From positions 1 to 33,578 of the forward strand of contig UZAE01012702.1 of the NCBI GenBank assembly GCA_900617975.1: 33,578 nucleotides of DNA. The letters run 5' to 3'. The notes below the pieces were generated by a model. It worked only from the letters and a program-made list of their open reading frames with translations, was not told the DNA's origin and made no database searches. Position 1 is the first letter of the stretch, and the number at the start of each line of letters is the position of its first letter. This document shows, piece after piece, positions 11,701 through 22,700 of this stretch. The position numbers were made by a program, and so were the translations under genes. The stretch is from Rodentolepis nana. Its lineage: Eukaryota; Platyhelminthes; Cestoda; Cyclophyllidea; Hymenolepididae.

Positions 11701-12477
11701 CTACAGATTTCGACACCTTTCGGCCAATGATTTCTGTGAGTTTCCTTTCTCTCACTAGAGATATGTAGTAGGGCATATCATTTAGGTAAGCAAATGGCCT
11801 AACCTCTATAAAAAGTGTTGGAGGTGGAAATAAGGATCAAGGTGTGTAAGGAATTCGGGTGCTGGGAAGAAGCGGTCATTTTGTCATGATAACTACAATC
11901 CCCTCAACTCTTGTCTATCTTTCAATCTAGACAGTTACGCCATTGACCTAGGCTTCAAATTATCTATTTGATCGCACCTTGTGGGCTTCCCTTTAGCTAA
12001 CTATAATATAAACTTATTTCTAACTTGTTTGTGTTTAATCGCTTTCTGGCAGTCCGAATGTATAAGGAGCAAAGTGATTACCAACACAAACGCTTCCAGC
12101 AAGTCTACCCTCGTGGAAGGGTTGCTTATGGGGTGAGCACTGGCCAACGTTCCTCATCAGCATTTCGGGGTTCCCTGGGAATTCCAAGAGTGGCTTCTCG
12201 TCGACTCTCTACCTCCATGCATATCATGGAGATGAATGAGGAAGAGGAGGAGGAGGCGGACAGCATTCCAGACATCGAGGATCTAAATCAAGAAGAATCA
12301 GACGAATCGATGAGTGGGAATGACAACGACGATGGGGAATCTTACTCCGGGTCGGAAGTTGATACTTCTCATGAGATGCCTATGCAACAATATGAGCATC
12401 ATAATCAACGTCGAAAATACGATGCTTTCCATTCACGTAGAAGTCAACATTTTCAGTTTCCATCCAATATGTACTGA
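7708..12477 (+). CDS. NFRKB: NFRKB orthologue (nuclear factor related to kappaB-binding protein, INO80 complex subunit G)
   Basis: Nuclear subunit of the INO80 chromatin-remodelling complex. Ten exons: 7708-7866, 7898-8069, 8103-8361, 8404-8439, 8518-8671, 9650-10056, 10679-10739, 10813-11100, 11609-11735, 12053-12477 (695 residues). The start ATG follows an in-frame TGA at 7687. Family matches: the winged-helix-like region (exons 5-6, YVRGFFNALRLIM, DWSEFVRPALSLLAG, FVRFNSTTHSWSWLG), then RRQFQEQEEKRFSTP, the block VRDAVARLPNGEGTRPEI (residues 477 on) and RLWIYRFRHLSANDF. Exon 3 ends with a basic KNKRKASRPK / PPSKKRKLK segment, a likely nuclear localisation signal. The tail is acidic (MNEEEEEEAD). 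Human NFRKB is about 1,300 residues; the long C-terminal tail is absent here, and the N-terminal DEUBAD domain was not found. Several donors are gttcgt rather than gtaagt. Confidence 0.93.
8695..8722. repeat. (TTA)n microsatellite in NFRKB intron 5
   Basis: About nine TTA units sit just inside the 978-nt intron 8672-9649. Nothing else recognisable was found in that intron. Confidence 0.9.
10057..10678 (+). other. NFRKB intron 6
   Basis: A 622-nt intron with donor gtgagt and acceptor ctctctag. It contains an open frame of 124 codons (10199-10573) with no recognisable domain and no link to the flanking reading frame. No other feature was seen. Confidence 0.8.
11276..11443 (+). mobile_element. 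SINE-like retroposon, 5'-truncated copy in NFRKB intron 8
   Basis: Only the 3' half remains, from the CACCTTTTTCTACC segment onward. This is the one copy lying sense to its host gene. Its tail reads AAATGAATGAATGG, lacking the AATAAA present in most other tails. Confidence 0.82.
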
Positions 12478-12556
12478 AGCTATTTACGTTGGAATGTTTC
12501 TTTTATAAAATGTATATAATACATGTAATCTTAGCAAGTAGTTTTTTTCTACTTCA

Positions 12557-12591
12557 AATAAATGTGCCTATCATTCTTCGCCTTTAATAAA
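12557..12591 (+). terminator. Poly(A) signals of NFRKB
   Basis: Two AATAAA hexamers lie at 12557-12562 and 12586-12591, 80-110 nt after the NFRKB stop codon. A (TA)n microsatellite follows immediately. Confidence 0.7.
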
Positions 12592-12595
12592 ATAT

Positions 12596-12599
<4 letters not shown>

Positions 12600-12629
<30 letters not shown>
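12600..12629. repeat. (TA)n microsatellite
   Basis: An uninterrupted TA dinucleotide run of about 29 nt directly after the NFRKB poly(A) signals. Confidence 0.95.
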
Positions 12630-12633
<4 letters not shown>

Positions 12634-13381
12634 ATGTATATAAGCGAGTCAGACTGAACATGCAGCAGAAGCGGAGATTCTGAATAATTTACGGATACGG
12701 ATTACCGCAACGTTAACTTAAACACTTTGTGTCCAATAAGTGATCTATTTCACAGGTCATGTGAATGGCCATTAACAAACACACTAAAACAAATGATTGG
12801 CCATTCTTTTGAGGAGGGAGAAACGAAAAGAAGGCTTGAAAATTCTCCACCGCAAGAACGATCTAATGATTCTGAAAGAACTTCAACAAATGAAGTGAAT
12901 TTTGAGGCATCCCAGTGTTTATCTTAGCAAGCATGTCAAAATTACACTGGAAGAAGTCAATAAATTGCAAGATTACCGACAGGGTAATGTAAATGCATAA
13001 TGTGAGAAAAGCATGAATCGTCTCTTTCCCATAACTCTCGGCATACAAGACGACGAGTATTAGGAACAAATGATTCAAGACTGAATGGTAGTGTTCGTCA
13101 GCGATATGAGGTAACTGCGTCCCCAACACCCAAGGAGTCAAGTTTTATAAATTTTTAGCGGTATGTTTACGGAAGGGAACGACTTTCGAAAATTTCGTTT
13201 GAGAGGTAAATGACATTAAGACACATTTGTAGCTTAATTTCAATATCTATATAGGGAATAAAAAACTGAAATATAATAAAATCGATAGCTATTATTGAAC
13301 TTTCAACCACTTGAGAATGTTTAATGCAAAAGAGCTGACATATACTTTTTACTACGATTTTAAATAAATATCTGAAATATT

Positions 13382-13685
13382 TATTTATATAAAATGGCAG
13401 GCATTTTGATAGTTATCATTAGCCCTTTAGTTGACTTCGGGATCCAAAGAGGGGAAGGAACACCAGAGTGAAAAAGTCGAGAGGGGAGAGGGGAACAGAA
13501 GAGTGTTTCAAAGATGTAAAAGGGAAACACAAAGGTAGAAAAAAGGTGAGGTGAGAACTGTGGAAGTAGTCGAATATGACATACAGTGGGTTGATGGTAG
13601 TTTGAAGTTAGAAATCAATTACCAAGTTATGGTCTTTTTGCCGTATGAGTATACGTTGCCCAGGATTAACAACGTGAATGTAAGC
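13382..13685 (-). mobile_element. SINE-like retroposon, slightly 5'-truncated copy
   Basis: An intergenic copy between NFRKB and SART3. The first dozen or so bases of the head are missing. A perfect 10-bp duplication, CTGAAATATT, flanks it at 13372-13381 and 13686-13695. Confidence 0.88.
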
Positions 13686-13807
13686 CTGAAATATTAAAAA
13701 GCTTAAATTCATAATTTATGCGGAAAACAGCAAAAGAATTATTAAAAATAATAATATCAAATTTGAATCTAGTTGTAAACACAAAATTTTTACATTTGGT
13801 TTTCTAG

Positions 13808-13890
13808 ATTACGCAATGCCTTTTCGTGTAATGAATATATATTGCGCCTTCGATACAGTTATGCTCATAATGCAGCTAAATTAATGCCAG
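13808..13890 (+). other. Possible 5' untranslated exon of SART3
   Basis: A T-rich tract and tttctag acceptor precede an 83-nt segment ending in a perfect donor, CCAG|gtaagt. The next acceptor, atatag at 14187-14188, lies 8 nt before the SART3 ATG. The segment would add only 5' UTR with a short upstream ORF. No exon further upstream was found, so the first acceptor could also receive a trans-spliced leader. Splice signals are the only support. Confidence 0.35.
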
Positions 13891-14195
13891 GTAAGTTAAT
13901 AGAAAAAGAAACATGTTTTTTCATTCATGGCACAATTAAGAAAGATATAATTGGTTTGTTTTAAATATCTACGGTGACCGTTCGTGATTTAAAATACCGA
14001 ATTTGTGCGTTTGCAATACTCGTTTAGTGCCGATTGTTTTACGTATGTTTGTTATTAATACAATTTTTTACCATGAATCAGTCCTACAATGTTATTAATA
14101 ATTATTGAAACACATTATTTGGTGTTAATGAATTTGTTTTAGAGATTGTAATTGCTTTGTATTTATTTACATATTTTCTTACATATAGCTTGATA

Positions 14196-16715
14196 ATGAG
14201 CTCAGAGGAAAGCGACGTTGACGACATTGATATAGATTCATTGAAAGCCGAGATTCAAAATCTTTCGGAACAGGTATGTTTTTAGTAATGGTAATCACGG
14301 GGATGTTTCTTTCATTTAGATAAAATTAGATCCCTTTGCTTATGATGCTCATGTTCGTCGAATAAAATTACTTCGTGCTGCTAAGGAATACGATCTTCTT
14401 CATGATGCTCGTGAATTAATGGCGGAGAATTTTCCTCTCACGCCTGGCACGTATTCTGCTTCCTTTGTTATTATCTTTTTATTATTCTTTTTCTTTTTAG
14501 AATTGTGGCTTGATTGGTTTGAGGATGAGAGGGCGCTTTTGAAGGAAGATGATAGTCGCGATCCAATAGAGAGTCTATTCAAAAGAGCACTAAATGATTA
14601 CCAAAGTAATTTCCAAACCTTTTTTATTTTAAATCTCATGAACGTATCATTTCTTCAGTAATTATTGAGTCTCATGTCTCATGGTTTTGATTACCATTGC
14701 ATTTGACTCATTATACTCAATAATTTTTCCTTTTTTATTGAAAAAACATTAATGTGTTTTTTGCATCTCCTGTGGTTGTTTCAACCTATCTGTGCTTAGA
14801 TACTCGATTTTGTTAGTTATGTCTTCAGTATCATTTTGGCCCGTATCTTGCTTTCGCTTTTGTAATTACGTCTCCAGTATGCACTTTAGTATCCAACCTG
14901 GTCTGAATAGCCTCTTTTTCTAATTAACAATGGTTTATTCTTTAGAGTTATTCTAAATCTCTATCTTTTTGAGTTTTCATGCTACCATTCCTCGTAATCT
15001 TTCAGTTTTTATCTTCCTTCGGAGAAAGTTCATTACAGGGACACTAAACAAATCCCCCAACTTTTTTGGAACCACAACAACAACAACTCTTTTGTCATCT
15101 CTTTTAGTGGTCTAGGTAGTTGTAGCTATATAAGCGACTATAGTCTAATTTTCATTCGTTGTCCGATGGGTATATAAAGGTTAGGCAATGCTGGGGCTCT
15201 CATCTTCTGATTCCTCAGATAATTTATAATTTCAGATCAAAGAGGCTCGCTTTGTATTTGTAGGTGTGGACCTTTGGTTGGAGTATTGCCACTTTGCTAT
15301 TGGGGAGATAGCCGCTTCTGGTGATTTGGATCGAACTCGCAGCGTTCTAGAATCCGCTTTATTATCACAAGGACTCAATTTTAGTAACGGTCATGTTTTG
15401 TTTGAAATCTATCGGGAGTTCGAAAAAGTCTGCCTTGTCCAACTGCAGTGTAATAATGCGGTAAGTCTGGCTTCATATGTGTGTGTCATCTCGCCTTTTT
15501 TCAAAATAGGACGAGGCAGCGATGGAGGATCAGGTAAAGAAGATCGATAGCATCTACCGACGCCATCTCGCTGTCCCTCATATAGGTTTGTGCTTGCCTT
15601 ACATCACAAATTGAATACCTTCCCACAGATTTAGATTCAACAATGGAGGAGTATAAGGAATTTCTAGAAGGTTCGGAACCTTCCCCTGCTTGTATAGCCG
15701 ATTTTGAAGCTGCCAAAAAGAAGTGGGAGGCCTTGGAGAAATTTGAGCTGAAGATATCAGATATTAAAGAAGATCAAGAAGGAGACAAGGAGGAATATGA
15801 AGACGAACCTAAAGATCAATCAGCACTTCTCACTGCATGGCAAGACTACTTGAATTATTCATTAGAGCGTGCCACCCGAAAGGGGACGAAAGCGAATATC
15901 AAGAAAGCAGAAGGCACCGGGGAGATGTCGGTCACTCCCTTGGAAATGATCTGCCTCTACGAGAGAGCCATAACTGACTTGTGTCTCCATGCCGAGATTT
16001 GGCAACAGGCGGCCGATTACCTGGAAATTTACGTGTCAGCCGATCAACAGAGGCTAATTGATACCCTGAAGAGGGCGGTGAGGAATGTCACTTGGAGTGC
16101 GGATCTTTGGTGCCGTTATGCTCGAGCAGTTGAGACGAAAGCTCTGACCGAATTCGCTCATTCTTCTGCCAATGGTGACCAAATGGAAGAAGGCTCTACG
16201 TATAATATTTCTAAGGAGTTTGATCCTGTTAGACGTAAGTGCTTTTTATTCTTAAGCCACTTCATTCTCGTCTTGAATATACTTTAAATTTATGGTTAGG
16301 TGCCATTGTTATAAGATTATTGTCATTACTTCAAGCTTCTTGAAACCACAAAGGAAGCAGAAATATTGGTGTCTAAATTTATTAAGGTAGTTCAGAACTG
16401 TCTTGATATGATCCATTCCTGTTCTATAGTAAATTATTATTACCACGATTGGGTAAAGAGGTGCCGTTTTTCCCTTACAGAAGTCTTTGAAAACGCCCTA
16501 TGTAATGCTTTTTCAACTCCCAGTGAACTCACAGCTGTTTGGATGGGCTACTGTGACTTTCTTCTTCGGCTCATCTCTAATTTCAACGATCCGCAAATCA
16601 AAGGTGCGCGTCTATGGTGCTCTCTCTCCTTTTTTTGTGTAGTTATTAATGTTTTATGTTTTAAAGGGCTTCAATAAGTAGCTAGCTACGTGCACAAAGA
16701 CAAGCTTTAACTTGG

Positions 16716-16746
<31 letters not shown>

Positions 16747-19700
16747 ACTTTAATTATGACACATATAGTGCTTCAAAATGTCCAACCACATTGGCTGTCC
16801 ATCTAATCTAATGAGTCTCCCACCATGGGGCCTTTATGATGACGACATTCTCTGCTCAAGACGAACACGAAGAAGCTCTCTCTCCTCAATGATTTTGTGG
16901 TATCGCACTTAGGCTCTCAAAGCCCCTCTTTACTCAACTACAAGGCTAGTTCAAGAAGGGGATGTGGGCGGGGGGATGGGAGGTGGGGAGACGATTAGTC
17001 CTTCATCGTGGAAAACGACTGAGGTAGAGTGGGGACACATTTAAGCAGCATGTGTGATCAGACTGCTGTAGCTAGACTGGAATCCACATCAGTACAACAA
17101 TAATCCAGTTTCTTTTTTTTCTTCTATTTCATTAGATCGAACCACTAAGATGCTTAGAGATAATTTCCAAAGAGCTCAAACGCATATCTCGTTGGGTTGG
17201 TTTTCGCTTCTTTCCCCTTGTTATAACTTCTGTTTTCGAATTTAGCTTTTCCCAAAAATGCTGAACAGGAATTTCCCATTTATCGCTATTGGGCATTCGT
17301 TGAGGTAAATATCCTTTCTCTTAAATGAAAAAAAAAGTTTTGAAATGATGTGTAACTGGGAGGATATTTATTTTTGTTGGGGTTTGTTGAGACCTCCAGT
17401 GGTCAAAGGCTTACTTCGCAGATAAACGCATATTTGGAGCAATTGTGCGGGAGATTTAATCATGCTGGAGAGCGCTTACGAAAGCGCAACTAGATAGAGA
17501 AAATTTTGAAGGGATATGGGAAGACCGAGGTAACCCCCGGATCGACTGTGCGCGCCGCCATTATGATATTCGCGCAAGCATTTCTGTTTATTGACTTTTT
17601 ATCGGTTAACCCTGAGTTATCACGTCTCCACTTAAGACGATTGAAATCAATTCAAGAAAATTCAACGAAAAAAAACGCCAACATGATTCTCCATCACTTC
17701 GCATTAGTGTTGCTCAAGAAAAGTGTTTTGGTGCAATCCTTCAAACAGTGTATATTGAATTCACGGAGTATTTATTTATTTATTTCAAATGGCAGGCATT
17801 TTGATCGTTATCATTAGCCATTTAGCTGACTTCAGGCTTCACAGAGAGGAGGAGGAACATCAAAGTGACAAAAAGTCGAGAGGGGGACAGAATAATGATT
17901 CACAGATGTGACAGAGGCAGACAAAAGAGCAGAGAAAAGGTAAGATGAGTACTGTGGAAGTAGTCAAATATGGCATACAGTGGGGTGATGGTAGTTTGAA
18001 GTGAGAAGTCAACTACCGGTTAATAGACTTCTTTGCCGTATGAATGTGCGTTGCCCAGGGTGCACCACGTGGAGGTAAGTCTATCGCACACCCCGAATTC
18101 ACGGAATATAATCTGATGTCTACTATTTAAGCTTTGTGATTTTACTCCCTGCGATACTTCTTCGACTTTATTTTGACCAGTTGGCTGGCTAGAATGAGCT
18201 AAACGTAATTGGCCTAAAAATTTAAATTTAAATTTTTTGTATTAAATATGATAAAGAGCTCCATTGTGTTTTACCCAATTTTACTAAATTTGGATGTTGG
18301 AATCTGAAGGACTTTATGAATTTCCACAAATCTACTGGAATTGTCTATTCTCACTTTAACGTCTAGAACACAGTTTTTCCCTTTAGCTTGTATATTATAG
18401 TCGAGTCAGAAATTTGCTTTTTACGGTGAACAGATGCCAATTTTTCGAAATGTTAATTCAATTGCTCCGATGTAGTTAATATTAGTTGAGGGTTTGAAAG
18501 TACTACACGAACCTTTGCCTGGAAATTCACTACTGTACATGAGCCGAATCTGTCGATTCTCGGCTAATAACCGGAAAGGAGATCAAGGCATTGACTGGAT
18601 ATTTTTTATCGGAAGGTCTTGCGTTCATTAAGCTGATTAGTGTAGCGCTTTGCACAATTCCCCACCTCTCTTCTGTATTGATCCGGAAGTGCTATTTTCT
18701 CATTTGATAAGATATCGATCTTTTTCACCCCCGGCTCAATTGTAGGCGAAATTTTTCGGCGATATCGAACGCGCTCGGGAACTTTGGAAGACGATGTTGA
18801 AAGACGGACACAATGGGAACAATAATGCCTTTTGGATTTCCTACTTGGAGTTTTTGAAGTGAGTCTTTAAACATGCCTTTGATGTACTATCACTTAAGTA
18901 CCCATAATCATCTCTCGTTGACACGTAATTATTTTGGAGCAGAGTGAGGCCCTTATTCTGCAACTGGTCTGATTTCATCAAATTGGATGGTTTCTACTAT
19001 GATGCGCACATAACATGAGTCCTTTAGTTATTACAGAATATGCTTAGTACTCCCCAAATGTTGATTGGGATGTCGATAGTATTAAACTGCTATACTCCCA
19101 AGTTCGTGTGGCTAATAACCTAACCCATGCCACTTCACCTAAAGCTTGAAATAAGGAGAAGTAATGAGTGCAGGATGGGAGAGTCTTAGAGGCCCCTTAA
19201 TGAATGAAGGAGGCTCCCAGAATGCATTCCGCCTTGTACCTTTTTAAAAAAATGGAAACCAATGTCCTGTCATTTGGGAAGACCGCTTCAGATGCTATGG
19301 ATGGCGTGATCTTATCGCTTTTCTCTCTGTCATCTTTAGGAATTACGACGACGTCGATAACCTTTTGCGCGTTGCTGGAATGGCTGTTAATTCAGTGACA
19401 GGCCACTACGCAGAGACAGTGTTTGAGACGGCGCGTCGATGCCTCACTGAACGTGCTCTGGATCTCGCTCGACTCAAGGAGTTCGATGCCAAGGTCACCC
19501 TGCGTCGAAATCGCCTAAAGTCGTCTTCGAGTAATGCTCAAGCAGACAATGAAGCTGGAAATGATTCCCAGAACCAACGGAAATCTGTAAGCTGTCTATT
19601 AAATCACAGGAGGCTAAGTTCTAGGGTCAGGAATCACAGTGCTCCAGAGATGGGAAACAGTTAAGATAGTACTAAGAGTGATAGAGGTTGAAAGTGTAGT

Positions 19701-22700
19701 TAGTGAGGAAAGGACTGAGTATCTGTGTGTGGTAAACCTTGGTCTATATAGGCTGTTAAGAATCCACCAGGAGAGGTAGGATTAATACCAGGTAAATAAA
19801 GAGTTAAAGGTTGGAATTGGGGGAGAGGAGGAGGAATGGGAGGGGCGGGGGTGTTATTTGAATATTCAATGATATTCAATAATGCAGTTTCTGATTGCTT
19901 GATGAGGTTGTGGGCTTAGACCAATGGTCCTCGTTCTATGCCACTATGGTTCCATCGGCTTTTTCATGCAGTACTCTCTTATCCTTTTCTTATAAATCAG
20001 GAAAACCGTTCGACGAATGCACCTCAGCAGGAGAAGTCCCCGAAATCTGGAAAACGAAAAGCCGAATCTGCAGTTCAAAATATTGCAACCCACTCAAAAC
20101 GCCCGAAGGTAAGTGTTTTTTTCTCTGAATGTATAATTTCTGTGGTGAAGCAGTTGAACTCTCTTAACAATGTTAAAGTTGGGGAGGAGGGGGGGGGGGG
20201 GTTCTTTACACTCGAGTTGTGCGATATTTTCTATGCCAACAGTGGAGATTTGGTGCCCCCAAACGCTTCGTTCAATGAGCACTGTATCATTGGCCTACGG
20301 CCCGATTTTCATAAACAATCCAACGTTTTGGCAATGCGTTTTTCTCTATATATATATTTCGTGGAGAGGATGTGTTGCCGTGGTGTTCTCTTACCAATGA
20401 ACATCACGGTTTGGAATACAGAAACAGAGCTGGGGTTTAACGCATTCAAATGATGATTAAAGTCGAGTTCCTCCGTTCCTCGGTTAATAATGTACTAGAT
20501 TCTTTGCGGTTGTGATGTCACTTTGGAGCTCGCTGGAACTAAGACAAGCTACGTTCATCGGACAGCCACCAGTTCCGGAGATCTGAGCAATTATGTCGAA
20601 AACAGAGCAACATGATGCACCATGAGAGAGAGAGAGAGCAAATAGAGACAGAGGCACTGTGATGGTTTTTACGTCAAATAATCGATGGAGTATGGAACAC
20701 GTAGAGAGGTATGAGGAGAATCAGGGTGGGAAATTGTTCGGCTGCTTTCTCCTCAGGTTGATTGCTGCTTTTGTTTCCATTCACTCTTTACTCAGTCTTT
20801 TGTTCCTTGTCTCATTTTGGCCAGTGTATTAAGGCAAATTAGTCTAGAGGGTTGGAGCCTGTCATTCGCATGAAATACTTTATATTAGACTCTGAGCTGG
20901 TGTTGGATCACCTTTGAAGGTTTGACTAGCTTGGAGGATGGAGGGTGATGTTATGGCCTTAGTGCTTTACCAGCTTTAGAAGGTGAAAACTTTGAACTAG
21001 TTTAACCAATCAAAGCGTGTCGAATTATTTTGTTGTCAGAGTCTCATCTGATGTGCATTGTGTTTCGATTTGCGATAGTTTTGGAGTTTTTTCACATCAA
21101 CCTTCCGTTTACACCTATTCCATCTGGCTTGTCCCTTGTGGGTGGCAAGTGCTCGCTTGGCCGGCCCCTATTTCTCCACCAGCGATGAACCGAAATCGTT
21201 TGTAAAATTTTCGGCTATCTTTTCAGGACTTCTCTGTATCAAATTGCGTTGCTGGAGTAATTGTTGTAGAGCCATGGATTCTCACTGTCTGTTGCAAGCT
21301 CTTCCTCTCGTGGCTCATTTCAGTAGCTAGTTGTAAAACTGGACAAAAGTCCATTTGGTATGTTCTAATTCAGGTTCTTCAACGCACTGGGGTAGCAATC
21401 TTGATATCATCATGAGATGTCGAAAGCCTCATTTATTAACTCGTTGACTCCTGAACATCGCACTTCTTGGTTATTTATTCTGTTAGTACGAAGCCGTCCT
21501 TCGAGGAATGCGTTCTCAAATGGGGAGGGGGTTGGGGTGGAATTAACAATTATCGTCGTATGAGCACCTAATAAATTCCTCATTCTAAATTACTCCCGAC
21601 TGACAAATTGCAATGATAATAATTGGAATATTTATTGATGTCAAATGGCAGGCCTTAAGATAGTTTTCATTAGCCCTATAGTTGACATCGGGCTTCACAG
21701 AGGGGAGGAACATCGAAGTGACAAAATGTCGAGAGGGAGAACAAAAGTGTCTCAGAGATGTAAAATAGACAGGCACAAAGGTAGAGAAAAAGGGTAAAAC
21801 GAGGTGAGTACTGTGGAAGTGGTCGAATATGACAGAGTCGGGTCATGATAGTTTGAAGTCAGAAGTCAACTGCTGGTAGATAAGCCTTTTTTTGCCCCAT
21901 GAGTATATACGTTGCCCAGGGTGCACCACGTGGAGGTAAGTCTATCGCACACCCCATAGCTGAAATATAAATCCACGTTGCCATTTGCAATCATTGTATT
22001 GATTTTTGTTTATGCCTAGCTCGCTGCTTCCGATGGTGATGCTGCAGCTGGTAAATGGTCAAATTGCTCTGATGAAGGTGCGGGCGATCGACCAAAACAT
22101 GGGGAAACAGTTGTCCACGACCCTACCAAGGATGATCGAACAGTCTTTATCAGTAATCTGCCCTTCGTCACAACGGAAGATGAGTTGAAAGCCATTTTCC
22201 AGAAGGTCTGTTGCTACTTTTTCCACTCTGTTGTAGTTAATTCTTATTTTACAAACTCCAGCCTTCATATTTGCATCTTCCTTGAATAATTTTCCCCTAG
22301 GGAGTAGTGTTTTCACCTCAAACTGAAGTTTAATAATGAATGGTATTCGTATCGATAAACGGGTGCTGATAGAGTCTTTGTTGATCGTTGGGCTTATGGA
22401 GTAGCAATTCTGGGTTCCTTGACGTTGTTCCCAGAATCCTCCATGAATGCGATATACCTCACCAAAGCGGCTTTTAAAAGCTAAGTATTACCCTCCCTCC
22501 CACCTCCACCTCCTTGTACACTCTTTGTTCTGCAAATTAAGTCTGAAGCCGTATTCAATACCTGCGGTTAGCTCTAACAAATACGATCGGAACACGTAGA
22601 GATATATACTGTTGGTTCCAAAGAGCAGGAGAGATGAAATAGCCCTTCCTTGTAAAAAATTGTGTTCCAATTCGCATCTCTTTGTCATGTTGAGCTATGA

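Larger units (their letters stand above)
12592..14195. other. Intergenic region between NFRKB and SART3
   Basis: About 1.6 kb. It holds a (TA)n run, a stretch at about 12685-13215 with open segments on both strands but no consistent gene model, a minus-oriented SINE-like copy (13382-13685), and a possible 5' untranslated exon of SART3 (13808-13890). The rest is AT-rich with nothing recognised. Confidence 0.6.
14320..19586 (+). other. SART3 HAT-repeat exons
   Basis: Exons 2-11 encode the half-a-TPR (HAT) helical repeats that in human SART3 serve dimerisation and protein binding. Aromatic and acidic HAT signatures recur, for example ELWLDWFED, DLWLEYCHF, DLWCRYARAVE, AVWMGYCDF, YRYWAFVE and FWISYLEF. 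Exon 6 (606 nt) carries an acidic lysine-rich insert, EDQEGDKEEYEDEPKDQ. Confidence 0.9.
20109..22019 (+). other. SART3 intron 12
   Basis: The largest SART3 intron (1.9 kb). It holds a 13-nt poly-G run (20189-20201), a (GA)n tract (20624-20638) and a full-length antisense SINE-like copy (21631-21955) ending 64 nt before exon 13. Several ORFs of 60-170 codons here have no recognisable domain and poor context. Confidence 0.8.

Noticed and set aside
14419..14661. 80-codon ORF with a hydrophobic stretch, looking like a small membrane protein
   Set aside because: It is SART3 exons 2 and 3 read through a 54-nt in-frame intron; the hydrophobic part is the pyrimidine-rich intron.
17506..17817. 103-codon plus-strand ORF in SART3 intron 9
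   Set aside because: No domain, and it ends inside the SINE-like copy.
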